The notes beneath the pieces are model-generated. The model was not told where the DNA came from and did not search any database. It saw only the letters and a list, made by a program, of their open reading frames with translations. Shown here in pieces: positions 50,153 to 57,589 of a stretch of 64,000 bases of DNA. This DNA comes from JANXMY01 sp965246745 (GTDB lineage: Bacteria > Armatimonadota > Armatimonadia > Armatimonadales > Capsulimonadaceae), in the NCBI GenBank assembly GCA_965246745.1, contig OZ251980.1:1302001-1366000 (forward strand). Reading direction: 5' to 3'. Each line of letters opens with the position of its first letter. Position 1 is the stretch's first letter. A program made the position numbers and the translations under genes.

Positions 50153-51103
50153 CTAATCCTCAAACACCCCCATCACACGCGCCCGCTCCGCAGCGTCAAT
50201 CGGCGGCACATCCGCCGCGCGGGCGTTTTCCTCGGCCTGCGCCGGAGTCTTCGCGCCGGCGACGACCGACGCGATGCGCGGGTCGTCCAGCACAAACCGC
50301 AGGGCGGCCTGCGCGAACGTGCGCTCGCCGCCGCGCCGCAGAAAGTCGAGACGCGCGGCGGTTTCGGTCATGGCGGCGATGTACGCACGGGGCAGGTCCG
50401 CCCGGATGTCGCCGGGGCCGAACGTCGAGTCGGGGGCGTATTTTCCCGATAAAAAGCCGTTTGCCAGCGGCTCGCGGGCCAGCACCCCGACCCCGCGCTT
50501 CTGCGCCAGCGGCAGCAAGTCAGCGCCTGCGCCTTGAAAAAACACGCTGTAGGCGACTTGCAGCACGTCCACCGGGCAGCGCTGACGAAGAAGCCAAACG
50601 CCGTCGGCGGGGTCGGCGACCGAGACGCCTGCGTGCTTGATTTTGCCGGCGCGTTTCAGGGCGTCGAGCGTGTCCCATACCCGAAAGCGCTCCAAGTCTT
50701 CGACCGGCGGACTCATCAAGAGAAACACGTCCAACGTGTCCCGGCGCAGGCGGATCAAGCTCTGCTGAACGGCGTGGGCCAGCCCGAGCGGGGTCCAGTC
50801 GGGGTCCAGCGTGCCGTCCCGGCGGTAAAAGTTCAGGCCGCCCAGCGTCACCACGGTCGGCGCGGGGCCAGACCATTCGCGAAAGACTTCGCCGAGCAGC
50901 GCTTCGGCGTGGCCGTGGCCGTGGGCATCGGCGGCCTCAAACAGCGTGACGCCGAGTTCCAGGGCGCGTCTGAGAGCCGCGCGGGAAACGGCGTCGTCGG
51001 CCGGGCCATACGCGGGAGCGAACGCGCTGCCGCCGACCGCCCAGCCGCCGAAGCCGATCTCGGAGACCCGCAGGCCCGTTCGTCCGAGAAGGCGAGTATT
51101 CAC
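50153..51103 (-). CDS. Aldo/keto reductase
   Basis: A protein of 316 aa starting MNTRLLGRTGLRVSEIGFGG from GTG at 51103. The barrel has LFEAADAHGHGHAEALLGEV where active AKRs have the DxxxxYG motif; the Tyr position reads His (HGHG), so activity is uncertain. DVFLLMSPPVED and KIKHAGVSV keep the usual layout. The start overlaps the stop of the small gene upstream (GTGA). The substrate is not predictable. Confidence 0.85.
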   Translation of the reverse strand: MNTRLLGRTGLRVSEIGFGGWAVGGSAFAPAYGPADDAVSRAALRRALELGVTLFEAADAHGHGHAEALLGEVFREWSGPAPTVVTLGGLNFYRRDGTLDPDWTPLGLAHAVQQSLIRLRRDTLDVFLLMSPPVEDLERFRVWDTLDALKRAGKIKHAGVSVADPADGVWLLRQRCPVDVLQVAYSVFFQGAGADLLPLAQKRGVGVLAREPLANGFLSGKYAPDSTFGPGDIRADLPRAYIAAMTETAARLDFLRRGGERTFAQAALRFVLDDPRIASVVAGAKTPAQAEENARAADVPPIDAAERARVMGVFED

Positions 51104-51417
51104 GCGGAGGCCGCGCCGAACGGCTTGGTTTTCGCTTTGTCTTCCCGCCGCTTCGCTTCGGCCCGCTCGCTGAGGTACGCTTTGGCGTCAAACCCCGGAA
51201 CTTTTGCGCCGAGGGCCAGCGCCACATCGTCGGGCAGAGCCAGCGCCGTGATTTGATCTAAAAACTCGGGGGTTTCGGCAAGCACCGCCGGCAGATATAA
51301 AAAGCCGGCGTCAAACAGCGTTTTGGTGTTCTGCGGGGCGTTCGGGGTCTGCGCCCGGAGGCTGACTCCGTGCCGGAAGGCGTAAAGGCACAGCGTTCGG
51401 TAGCGGTTCAAGGGCAT
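51100..51417 (-). CDS. Small hypothetical protein coupled to the aldo/keto reductase
   Basis: A protein of 105 aa starting MPLNRYRTLCLYAFRHGVSL. It contains repeated FDAGFLYLP and LALPDDVALALGA segments and a charged C-terminus (RAEAKRREDKAKTKP). No signal peptide or known motif. The stop overlaps the GTG of the reductase, indicating co-translation. Family not recognised. Confidence 0.6.
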   Translation of the reverse strand: MPLNRYRTLCLYAFRHGVSLRAQTPNAPQNTKTLFDAGFLYLPAVLAETPEFLDQITALALPDDVALALGAKVPGFDAKAYLSERAEAKRREDKAKTKPFGAASA

Positions 51418-51517
51418 AAAAAGCGCCTGCTTTCGTGAGGTTAGCGCTAGTATACCCCCTGCGGCAGAATTCGAGGGCGGCGGGGGCTGAGACGGCGGCG
51501 GGGGCTAAGAGGGGGGG

Positions 51518-52783
51518 CTAGAGGGCCGGCTCCAGCCGGGAGTCCGGCTCCGCCGCCGCGCCCAGCCGGGCTTTGCGGGCGCGTTTGTTGCGGTACATTT
51601 CATGGTCGGCGATCTCGACCAAGTCCGCTTCGGATTGGGAATCCTGCGGGTACAGCGCCAGGCCGATGCTGGCGCCGGCGGCGGCGGCGGCGAAATCGGG
51701 CCGGGCGGCCAGCTCGTCTTCAATGCCGCGCTGAAGCCGGGCCACGACCGCTTCGGCCTGCGGACGGTCGAGGCCCTCCAAAGCCAGCAGGAACTCGTCG
51801 CCGGAGCGCCGCCCGACAATGTCGCCTTTGCGGGCATGCAGGCGGCAGGCTTCGCCGACCACCCGCAGCAGGTCGTCGCCCGCCGCGTGCCCGAAGCGGT
51901 CGTTGACCCGCTTGAGGCCGTCTACGTCGAGAAACAGCAGCGCGAACGGCTGCTGCTTTTGGATATGCCGGTGCAGGTAATGGCTGGTTTTGCGCCACGA
52001 CGCCAGGCCGGTGAGCGTGTCGGACTCGGCATGGCGCGACGACTCCAGATTTTCAAAGTAATTGTTGCCGCTCATCAGCAGCGCTTCGTAGATCAAAAAC
52101 GTCAGCGGCAGCGTCGCCCACCCCCACTGCGTCCAGAACAGCAGCATGACCAGGCCGCCCAAGTTTTCCACATAATCGAAAAACGAGAACATCGGGTCGG
52201 TCAGTGTCTGCTTGATCGGGACATCGTTGCGCGTGTACATGATCAGCGCCAGATACGGCCGGTTGATGAATTCCGTGGTGATCACCAAAATCGCGCACAG
52301 CGGCAGCAGGATCGCGGTCGGGTGCAGGAAAAACGCCGCGCAGTCGGCAGGCGTGACTACCGACTCCCCGCCGAGCCGGCCGTACAGCCAGCCGCCGATC
52401 CAGTACAGCGCAGGCAAGTAAAAGAAGTTCGCCAGCGACGGCAGGTAGTTGCTGCGGTAAATACGCCAATGGACCGGCACCATGACGATGCTTGACACCA
52501 GACTGACTGCCAGCACAACCGTCGGCCCGCCATGCAGCAGGGCGATCAAAATCAGGGCGTCGCCCGACGCCTGGTGCATCGCCGGCTTGCCGTCCGCCGC
52601 CCGCTGCATCACCACCGCGTGCAGGTTCAGCAGGGCGATCAGGCCGCTGAGCAGGATCGTCTCTTGCCAGGGAATTTCGCCGAAGTGCCGCCAAAGCACG
52701 GACGCGCAGGCATAAATCCCGCCGAGCAGCGCTGCCCAGCGCAGCAGCAAGTATCCGTGATATTTTGTGAAGCGCGGTGCCAT
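51518..52783 (-). CDS. Membrane GGDEF-domain protein (diguanylate cyclase-like, SGDEF active site)
   Basis: A protein of 421 aa starting at ATG 52783. The N-terminal half has about six or seven membrane helices (for example LLLRWAALLGGIYACASVL). The GGDEF domain starts at DTLTGLASWRKTSHYL; metal and substrate residues lie in FLDVDGLKRVNDRFGHAAGD; the signature reads RRSGDEF, so the first Gly is Ser; an RKGD inhibitory site precedes it by five residues. The Asp in AAGD favours cyclic di-GMP over cGAMP-type activity. It is divergent from the first subtilase gene and its riboswitch. Confidence 0.85.
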   Translation of the reverse strand: MAPRFTKYHGYLLLRWAALLGGIYACASVLWRHFGEIPWQETILLSGLIALLNLHAVVMQRAADGKPAMHQASGDALILIALLHGGPTVVLAVSLVSSIVMVPVHWRIYRSNYLPSLANFFYLPALYWIGGWLYGRLGGESVVTPADCAAFFLHPTAILLPLCAILVITTEFINRPYLALIMYTRNDVPIKQTLTDPMFSFFDYVENLGGLVMLLFWTQWGWATLPLTFLIYEALLMSGNNYFENLESSRHAESDTLTGLASWRKTSHYLHRHIQKQQPFALLFLDVDGLKRVNDRFGHAAGDDLLRVVGEACRLHARKGDIVGRRSGDEFLLALEGLDRPQAEAVVARLQRGIEDELAARPDFAAAAAGASIGLALYPQDSQSEADLVEIADHEMYRNKRARKARLGAAAEPDSRLEPAL

Positions 52784-52854
52784 GTGGCTTCCATTGTCGG
52801 CAGAAAGCGCAAAACTCTCTACCAGGTTTTGTGGCAAAGCCCGCCGGCAAAACT

Positions 52855-52898
52855 CCGGCACTTTATCCAGTGAACCGTGCGGCCCGAAGCGGCATAAT
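52855..52898 (+). promoter_or_regulatory. Conserved promoter block, subtilase 1
   Basis: CCGGCACTTTAT, then CAGTGA, ending in CGGCATAAT (-10-like CATAAT at 52893). The distance from CCGGCA to CATAAT is 38 bp, exactly the same at the two other subtilase genes. Confidence 0.7.
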
Positions 52899-52930
52899 GG
52901 AAGCTGCCGAACATCTCTTCGGCACCATCC

Positions 52931-53034
52931 TTCGCATCCGAGAAACGCAAACCCGGCGAAAGCCGGCGACGCAAAGCCACGGGCCTTCGTCCCTAATCCA
53001 ACGGGACATGGCCGCCGGGCTGCCGAACTGCGGC
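52931..53034 (+). ncRNA. GEMM-I class cyclic dinucleotide riboswitch, copy 1
   Basis: The core reads CGCAAACCCGGCGAAAGCCG then GACGCAAAGCC, followed by CGGGCC, a variable stem (GTCCC/GGGAC), ATGGCCGCCGGGC and CTGCCGAAC. This is the GEMM-I layout: GAAA tetraloop hairpin, GACGCAAAGCC junction and a second hairpin whose ATGG side forms the receptor. Closing stem CGCA/TGCG. The ATG of subtilase 1 is about 20 nt downstream, with TGAAGGA right after the aptamer and no terminator, which suggests control of translation. Confidence 0.9.
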
Positions 53035-53054
53035 GATCACTGAAGGAAAACACT

Positions 53055-54818
53055 ATGAACACTCGCATTTCCGTCACGCACGCACGGCCTAAGTTTGTCG
53101 TCATCGTCGGCGCCGCCGCCGCCTTTCTCGCCGGCGCACCGCTGGCCGCCTTTGCCGATGCGCCAAGCGTCAAGCCGGCAGCAAAAACCGACGCCGCACT
53201 CACCCAAAAGCTCGCCGCCAAGCACCCGCACGGCGCCTGCGCGGTCATCGCTCAGATTGACGGCACGCTGACCCCCGACAAAGAAGCACGCTTGACCCGC
53301 CTGGGCGCAGACATCACCCGGCACCTCGGACTGATTGACTCGGTCGCGCTCACCCTGCCGGCCCGCAACCTGGGCAAGCTCGCCGCCCTGCCGTTTGTCG
53401 CGCACCTGTCGTTTGACGGCGAAGTCAAAAAAAGCGATGAGTTCACGGTCGCGTCCAGCGGCGCGGGAGATGCCTACCTCAGCTACGGCCTCACCGGCGT
53501 CGGCGTCGGCGTCGCCGTCCTCGACAGCGGCATCCAGCCGGTGGATGATTTGGTTGATCCGGTGACCGGGCAGCCCAAAATTGTCGCCCAGAAAAGCTTT
53601 GTGGCGGGAACCGCTGATCCCTCCGACTTCTGCGGCCACGGGACACATGTGACCGGAATTATCGGCGGCTCGGGGCACGACTCAGGCGGCGCAAGCTTCA
53701 CGCATACGTTCTACGGTATCGCGGATCGCGCGAAGCTGATCAATGTCCGCGTGCTGGATGCCGACGGCAAAGGCACCGTCAGCAGCATGGTCGCGGCCCT
53801 GCAATGGGTGATTGACAACAAAGCCGCCTACAATATCAAAGTCGTCAATCTCTCGCTCGGCCACCCGGTCGGCGACTCCTACAAAAAAGACCCGCTCTGC
53901 CAGATGGTCGAGCAGGCGTGGAACGCCGGCATCACTGTGGTTTGCGCCGCCGGCAACGACGGCCGGGCCAACGCTGCAAACAAGCCGGGGCTAGACAACG
54001 AAGGCTGGGGCACGGCCTACGGCTCGATCCAAAGCCCGGCCAACGACCCGTATGTCATCACGGTCGGCGCTTCCAAAAGCACCGACGGCAATCGAAGCAA
54101 CGACAAGATCGCGACTTATTCGGGACGCGGGCCATCGCGCTTGGATTTCGTCCTGAAGCCCGACATCATCGCGCCGGGCAACAAAGTGATCTCGCTGTTT
54201 GCCTGGGGGTCGGCTCTGTACCAGGCCAGCAACGCCAGCACAATCGGCCTACCGCTATCACTGTACAAAGCTGGAAATTTCGCCGGCTACTCCAGCGACT
54301 ACTGCGTGCTGTCGGGCACTTCGATGGCCGCGCCGGTCGTCGCCGGGGCCGTCGCCCTGATGCTGGAAAAAGACCCGACTTTGACGCCGGACATGATCAA
54401 AGCCCGCCTCATGGTCTCCGCCGACAAATGCACCGCGCCCGACGGCACCCCCGACGCGCTGACTTACGGCGCGGGCTACCTCAACATCCCGGCAGCCCTG
54501 GCCAGCGCCGTCACGCCGACGCACTCGGCCCTCAGCCCGCGTCTTTCCCTTCAAAACGGGGGCGTTTACATGGACACCAGCCTGCTGGGTTCTATCGGCG
54601 TTTGGGGCAGCAAGGCGATGTCGGGCAGCAAGGCGATGTCGGGGGCCGAGGCTCTTTACGGCAGCAAGGCGATGTCGGGAGCCAGCACGACCGCCGCCAG
54701 CAAGGCGATGTCCGGCAGCAAGGCCCTCAGCGGCAGCTCGGTCTGGGCCGACAAAGCTCTCAGCGGCGCATCCACCGACTCCGTGGACTTGTCGAGCGTC
54801 ACCCTGCGCGGCGAGTAA
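53055..54818 (+). CDS. Secreted subtilase (S8) 1, with C-terminal SKAMSG repeats
   Basis: A protein of 587 aa starting MNTRISVTHARPKFVVIVGA. The signal peptide ends near residue 37 (AAFADAPS); an inhibitor-like prodomain follows (CAVIAQIDGTLTPDKEARLT). The catalytic triad is Asp157 (AVLDSG), His195 (CGHGTHVTGI) and Ser423 (SGTSMAAPVV); Asn301 is the oxyanion residue. The C-terminal 70 residues hold six SKAMSG/SKALSG-like repeats ending in a VDLSSVTLRGE motif. The start at 53055 follows TGAAGGA; the longer frame to 52767 runs through the riboswitch. Expression is controlled by the riboswitch. Confidence 0.93.
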   Translation: MNTRISVTHARPKFVVIVGAAAAFLAGAPLAAFADAPSVKPAAKTDAALTQKLAAKHPHGACAVIAQIDGTLTPDKEARLTRLGADITRHLGLIDSVALTLPARNLGKLAALPFVAHLSFDGEVKKSDEFTVASSGAGDAYLSYGLTGVGVGVAVLDSGIQPVDDLVDPVTGQPKIVAQKSFVAGTADPSDFCGHGTHVTGIIGGSGHDSGGASFTHTFYGIADRAKLINVRVLDADGKGTVSSMVAALQWVIDNKAAYNIKVVNLSLGHPVGDSYKKDPLCQMVEQAWNAGITVVCAAGNDGRANAANKPGLDNEGWGTAYGSIQSPANDPYVITVGASKSTDGNRSNDKIATYSGRGPSRLDFVLKPDIIAPGNKVISLFAWGSALYQASNASTIGLPLSLYKAGNFAGYSSDYCVLSGTSMAAPVVAGAVALMLEKDPTLTPDMIKARLMVSADKCTAPDGTPDALTYGAGYLNIPAALASAVTPTHSALSPRLSLQNGGVYMDTSLLGSIGVWGSKAMSGSKAMSGAEALYGSKAMSGASTTAASKAMSGSKALSGSSVWADKALSGASTDSVDLSSVTLRGE

Positions 54819-54845
54819 TTCCGTCCGCAAGACGCGAAAACATAT

Positions 54846-54876
54846 AAGAGGCAGGCCGCGCGGCCTGCCTCTTTTT
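54846..54876 (+). terminator. Terminator of subtilase 1
   Basis: Stem AGAGGCAGGCCG/CGGCCTGCCTCT with a T5 tail, 27 nt after the stop. Confidence 0.85.
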
Positions 54877-54897
54877 GCTGTTTCTTGGCGTGAAACT

Positions 54898-54941
54898 CCG
54901 GCACTTTATTCAGTGAAGCGAGCGGCCTGCGGCGGCATAAT
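54898..54941 (+). promoter_or_regulatory. Conserved promoter block, subtilase 2
   Basis: CCGGCACTTTATTCAGTGA, then GGCGGCATAAT, with the same 38-bp distance between CCGGCA and CATAAT as in the other two copies. Confidence 0.7.
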
Positions 54942-54972
54942 TAGAACTGTCGAAAATACAATTCGGCACCAT

Positions 54973-55074
54973 CCTTTGCATCCGAAAACGCAAACCCGGC
55001 GAAAGCCGGCGACGCAAAGCTGCGGGCCTTCCACTTGATTGCAAGTGATGGCAGCCGGGCCACCGAACTGCGGC
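54973..55074 (+). ncRNA. GEMM-I class cyclic dinucleotide riboswitch, copy 2
   Basis: Same core as copy 1 (ACGCAAACCCGGCGAAAGCC, GACGCAAAGC). The second hairpin is CACTTG/CAAGTG, followed by ATGGCAGCCGGGC and CACCGAAC. Closing stem TGCA-type with TGCGG. AAGGAG lies after it, before the ATG at 55097. Confidence 0.9.
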
Positions 55075-55096
55075 GACTATCAAGGAGATACCGCAC

Positions 55097-57283
55097 ATGA
55101 ACACTCGTTGTCTGACCACTCGCTCTCGCACTGCCGTCGCGCACGAACGACCTAAGTTTGTCGTCATCGTCGGCGCCGCCGCCGCCTTTCTCGCCGGCGC
55201 ACCGCTGGCCGCCTTTGCCGATGCGCCAAGCGTCAAGCCGGCAGCAAAAACCGACGCCGCACTCACCCAAAAGCTCGCCGCCAAGCACCCGCACGGCGCC
55301 TGCGCGGTCATCGCTCAGATTGACGGCACGCTGACCCCCGACAAAGAAGCACGCTTGACCCGCCTGGGCGCAGACATCACCCGGCACCTCGGACTGATTG
55401 ACTCGGTCGCGCTCACCCTGCCGGCCCGCAACCTGGGCAAGCTCGCCGCCCTGCCGTTTGTCGCGCACCTGTCGTTTGACGGCGAAGTCAAAAAAAGCGA
55501 CGGCTTCACCGATGCTTCCACCGGCGCGGCCTATGCCCGCCAGACTTACAACATGACCGGCAAAGGAGTCACCGTCGCCGTGGTGGACAGCGGGGTCCAG
55601 ACATACCACGGCGACTTGCAGGAAACCGACCTCAGCCGGACCCGCGTGATCGCTAGCCCCTGCTTTTCCGAGGCGGACTCGACCCAAGCCTGGGACGACC
55701 GCTGCGGCCACGGCAGCCATGTCGCCGGCATCATCGCCGGCAACGGCATGATGTCTACCGGGCCGACCTGCACGCAGACCTTTTACGGGGTCGCCCCGCA
55801 GGCGAAGCTGGTCAGCGTGCGCGTCCTGAACCCGAGCGGCTCCAGCACCGTCGCGGCAGCCGTCGCCGGCCTGCAATGGATCGTGGACAACAAAAACACC
55901 TACAACATCAAAGTCGTCAACTTGTCGCTCGGCCACCCGGTCGGCGACTCCTACCTCAATGACCCGCTCTGCAAGGCCGTCGAAAAAGTCTGGAAAAGCG
56001 GCATTGTCGTCGTCTGCGCCGCCGGCAACGACGGCCGCGCCGGCAGCGTCAGCACGTCCGGCAAAGACAACGAAGGCTGGGGCACGGCTTACGGCTCGAT
56101 CCAGTCACCGGCCAACGACCCGTATGTCATCACGGTCGGGGCGACCAAAAACACCGACGGCAACCGGGCCGACGACAAAATCGCCACTTATTCCAGCCGG
56201 GGACCGTCGCGCCTGGACCTCGTGCTCAAGCCCGACATTGTCGCCCCCGGCAACAAAGTCGTCTCGCTGGACATTGACTACAGCAAACTAAATAAAGACT
56301 ACGCGGCGACCAACCTGGAGCCGCTCAGCGCCTACACCACGTCCAGCAGCGATGACAGTCAGTTCGGCGACAACCAGGACGGCGCTGGATATTCCAAGTC
56401 TTACTTTGTTTTGTCCGGGACTTCCATGGCCGCCCCCGTGGTCGCCGGCGCGGCGGCGCTGATGCTTCAGCAAGACCCGACTTTGACCCCTGACACGATC
56501 AAAGCCCGCCTCATGGTCTCCGCCGACAAGTGGTACGCGCCGCTCGGCACCTACCAAGCCGAGGACTCGGCGAACACGCTGGCCGGCGGCGCGTCCCGCT
56601 CTTCCGGGAGCATGTATTCCGGCGGGACCGATGTGCATAACATCGGCCGGGGCGGGACGCTTCAGTTCAACAAAATCGCTGCGGCCGCCGACGGGTCCTA
56701 CCTGCTGACCGTGGCGTATGTCAACGGCGACCCTGCCGCGCGGACCGCTTCGATGTCCGTCAACGGCGCGGCCCCGCAGACCGTTTCGTTCCCTTCCACC
56801 TGCACCTGGGCCAGCCAGGCGGTCGGCACCGTGCAGGTTCCCATTACGCTGAAAGCGGGCGCGAACACGATCAAGTTCTCCAATCCATCCGCCTGGACTC
56901 CCGACATTGACCGCGTGGCGATTTCGCAGGCCGACCCGCTGACATTCGGCGCGGGCTACCTCAACATCCCGGCGGCGCTCGCCAGCAGCCTGACTGTCAC
57001 CCAGCCCGCGCTCAGCCCGGCGCTGAAGCAGGACAGCTCGGGCACCGTCACGATTGACACCACAGTCATCGCCAGCAAGGCCCTGAGCGGCGTGTCCACA
57101 ATTTGGGGCAGCAAAGCGCTCAGCGGCGTATCCACCATCTACGGCAGCAAAGCCCTCAGCGGGGTCAGCACGGTCAACAGCAGCAAAGCCCTCAGCGGCA
57201 GCTCCGTTTGGGGCGACACCACCGTGAAGACGTTCAGCACGTCCACAGTGGACCTGTCCAGCGTTGCAATCCACGGCGAGTAG
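55097..57283 (+). CDS. Secreted subtilase (S8) 2, with a nested carbohydrate-binding-like domain
   Basis: A protein of 728 aa. Signal peptide and prodomain are almost identical to subtilase 1. Triad: Asp164 (AVVDSG), His205 (CGHGSHVAGI), Ser443 (SGTSMAAPVV). Between KARLMVSADKW and LTFGAGYLNIP, adjacent in the other two paralogues, there is an insert of about 125 residues (488-611) with AEDSANTLAGGA at the start and DIDRVAIS at the end, the pattern of a CBM6/CBM35 domain. Four SKALSG repeats and VDLSSVAIHGE end the chain. Translation follows the riboswitch, with AAGGAG before the ATG. Confidence 0.92.
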   Translation: MNTRCLTTRSRTAVAHERPKFVVIVGAAAAFLAGAPLAAFADAPSVKPAAKTDAALTQKLAAKHPHGACAVIAQIDGTLTPDKEARLTRLGADITRHLGLIDSVALTLPARNLGKLAALPFVAHLSFDGEVKKSDGFTDASTGAAYARQTYNMTGKGVTVAVVDSGVQTYHGDLQETDLSRTRVIASPCFSEADSTQAWDDRCGHGSHVAGIIAGNGMMSTGPTCTQTFYGVAPQAKLVSVRVLNPSGSSTVAAAVAGLQWIVDNKNTYNIKVVNLSLGHPVGDSYLNDPLCKAVEKVWKSGIVVVCAAGNDGRAGSVSTSGKDNEGWGTAYGSIQSPANDPYVITVGATKNTDGNRADDKIATYSSRGPSRLDLVLKPDIVAPGNKVVSLDIDYSKLNKDYAATNLEPLSAYTTSSSDDSQFGDNQDGAGYSKSYFVLSGTSMAAPVVAGAAALMLQQDPTLTPDTIKARLMVSADKWYAPLGTYQAEDSANTLAGGASRSSGSMYSGGTDVHNIGRGGTLQFNKIAAAADGSYLLTVAYVNGDPAARTASMSVNGAAPQTVSFPSTCTWASQAVGTVQVPITLKAGANTIKFSNPSAWTPDIDRVAISQADPLTFGAGYLNIPAALASSLTVTQPALSPALKQDSSGTVTIDTTVIASKALSGVSTIWGSKALSGVSTIYGSKALSGVSTVNSSKALSGSSVWGDTTVKTFSTSTVDLSSVAIHGE

Positions 57284-57300
57284 CCCGCCCCGTCTGCGAC

Positions 57301-57348
57301 GGCCCCCGCCCCGCCTGGTGTAAGTCCAAGCGAGGCGGGGGCCGTTTC
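57301..57348 (+). terminator. Terminator-like hairpin after subtilase 2
   Basis: Stem GGCCCCCGCC/GGCGGGGGCC with a loop of about 23 nt and a weak GTTTC tail. Confidence 0.6.
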
Positions 57349-57370
57349 ATGTTCGGCGCGTCTTCCAAGT

Positions 57371-57414
57371 CCGGCACTTTTCGCAGTGAGTGGAAGCCCC
57401 CGAAGCGGCATAAT
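57371..57414 (+). promoter_or_regulatory. Conserved promoter block, subtilase 3
   Basis: CCGGCACTTTTCGCAGTGAG, then AAGCGGCATAAT, again with 38 bp between CCGGCA and CATAAT. Between it and the riboswitch are two or three GTCGAAGATCAAAAC repeats. Confidence 0.7.
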
Positions 57415-57465
57415 TGAAAGTGTCGAAGATCAAAACTGTCGAAGATCAAAACCGTCGAAGCCAAT

Positions 57466-57570
57466 CCTTCGCATCCGAGAAACGCAAACCCGGCGAAAGC
57501 CGGCGACGCAAAGCTGCGGGCCTTCCACTTGATTGCAAGTGATGGCAGCCGGGCTGCCGAACTGCGGCGA
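57466..57570 (+). ncRNA. GEMM-I class cyclic dinucleotide riboswitch, copy 3
   Basis: Core AACGCAAACCCGGCGAAAGC and GACGCAAAGC, second hairpin CACTTG/CAAGTG as in copy 2, then ATGGCAGCCGGGC and TGCCGAACTGCGG as in copy 1. TTGAAGGA follows before the ATG at 57590. Confidence 0.9.
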
Positions 57571-57589
57571 TTATTGAAGGAAACCGCCC

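Noticed and set aside
52767..53054. N-terminal extension of subtilase 1 from an upstream in-frame ATG
   Set aside because: The extension runs through the promoter block and riboswitch, and the signal peptide begins at 53055 after a good ribosome site.
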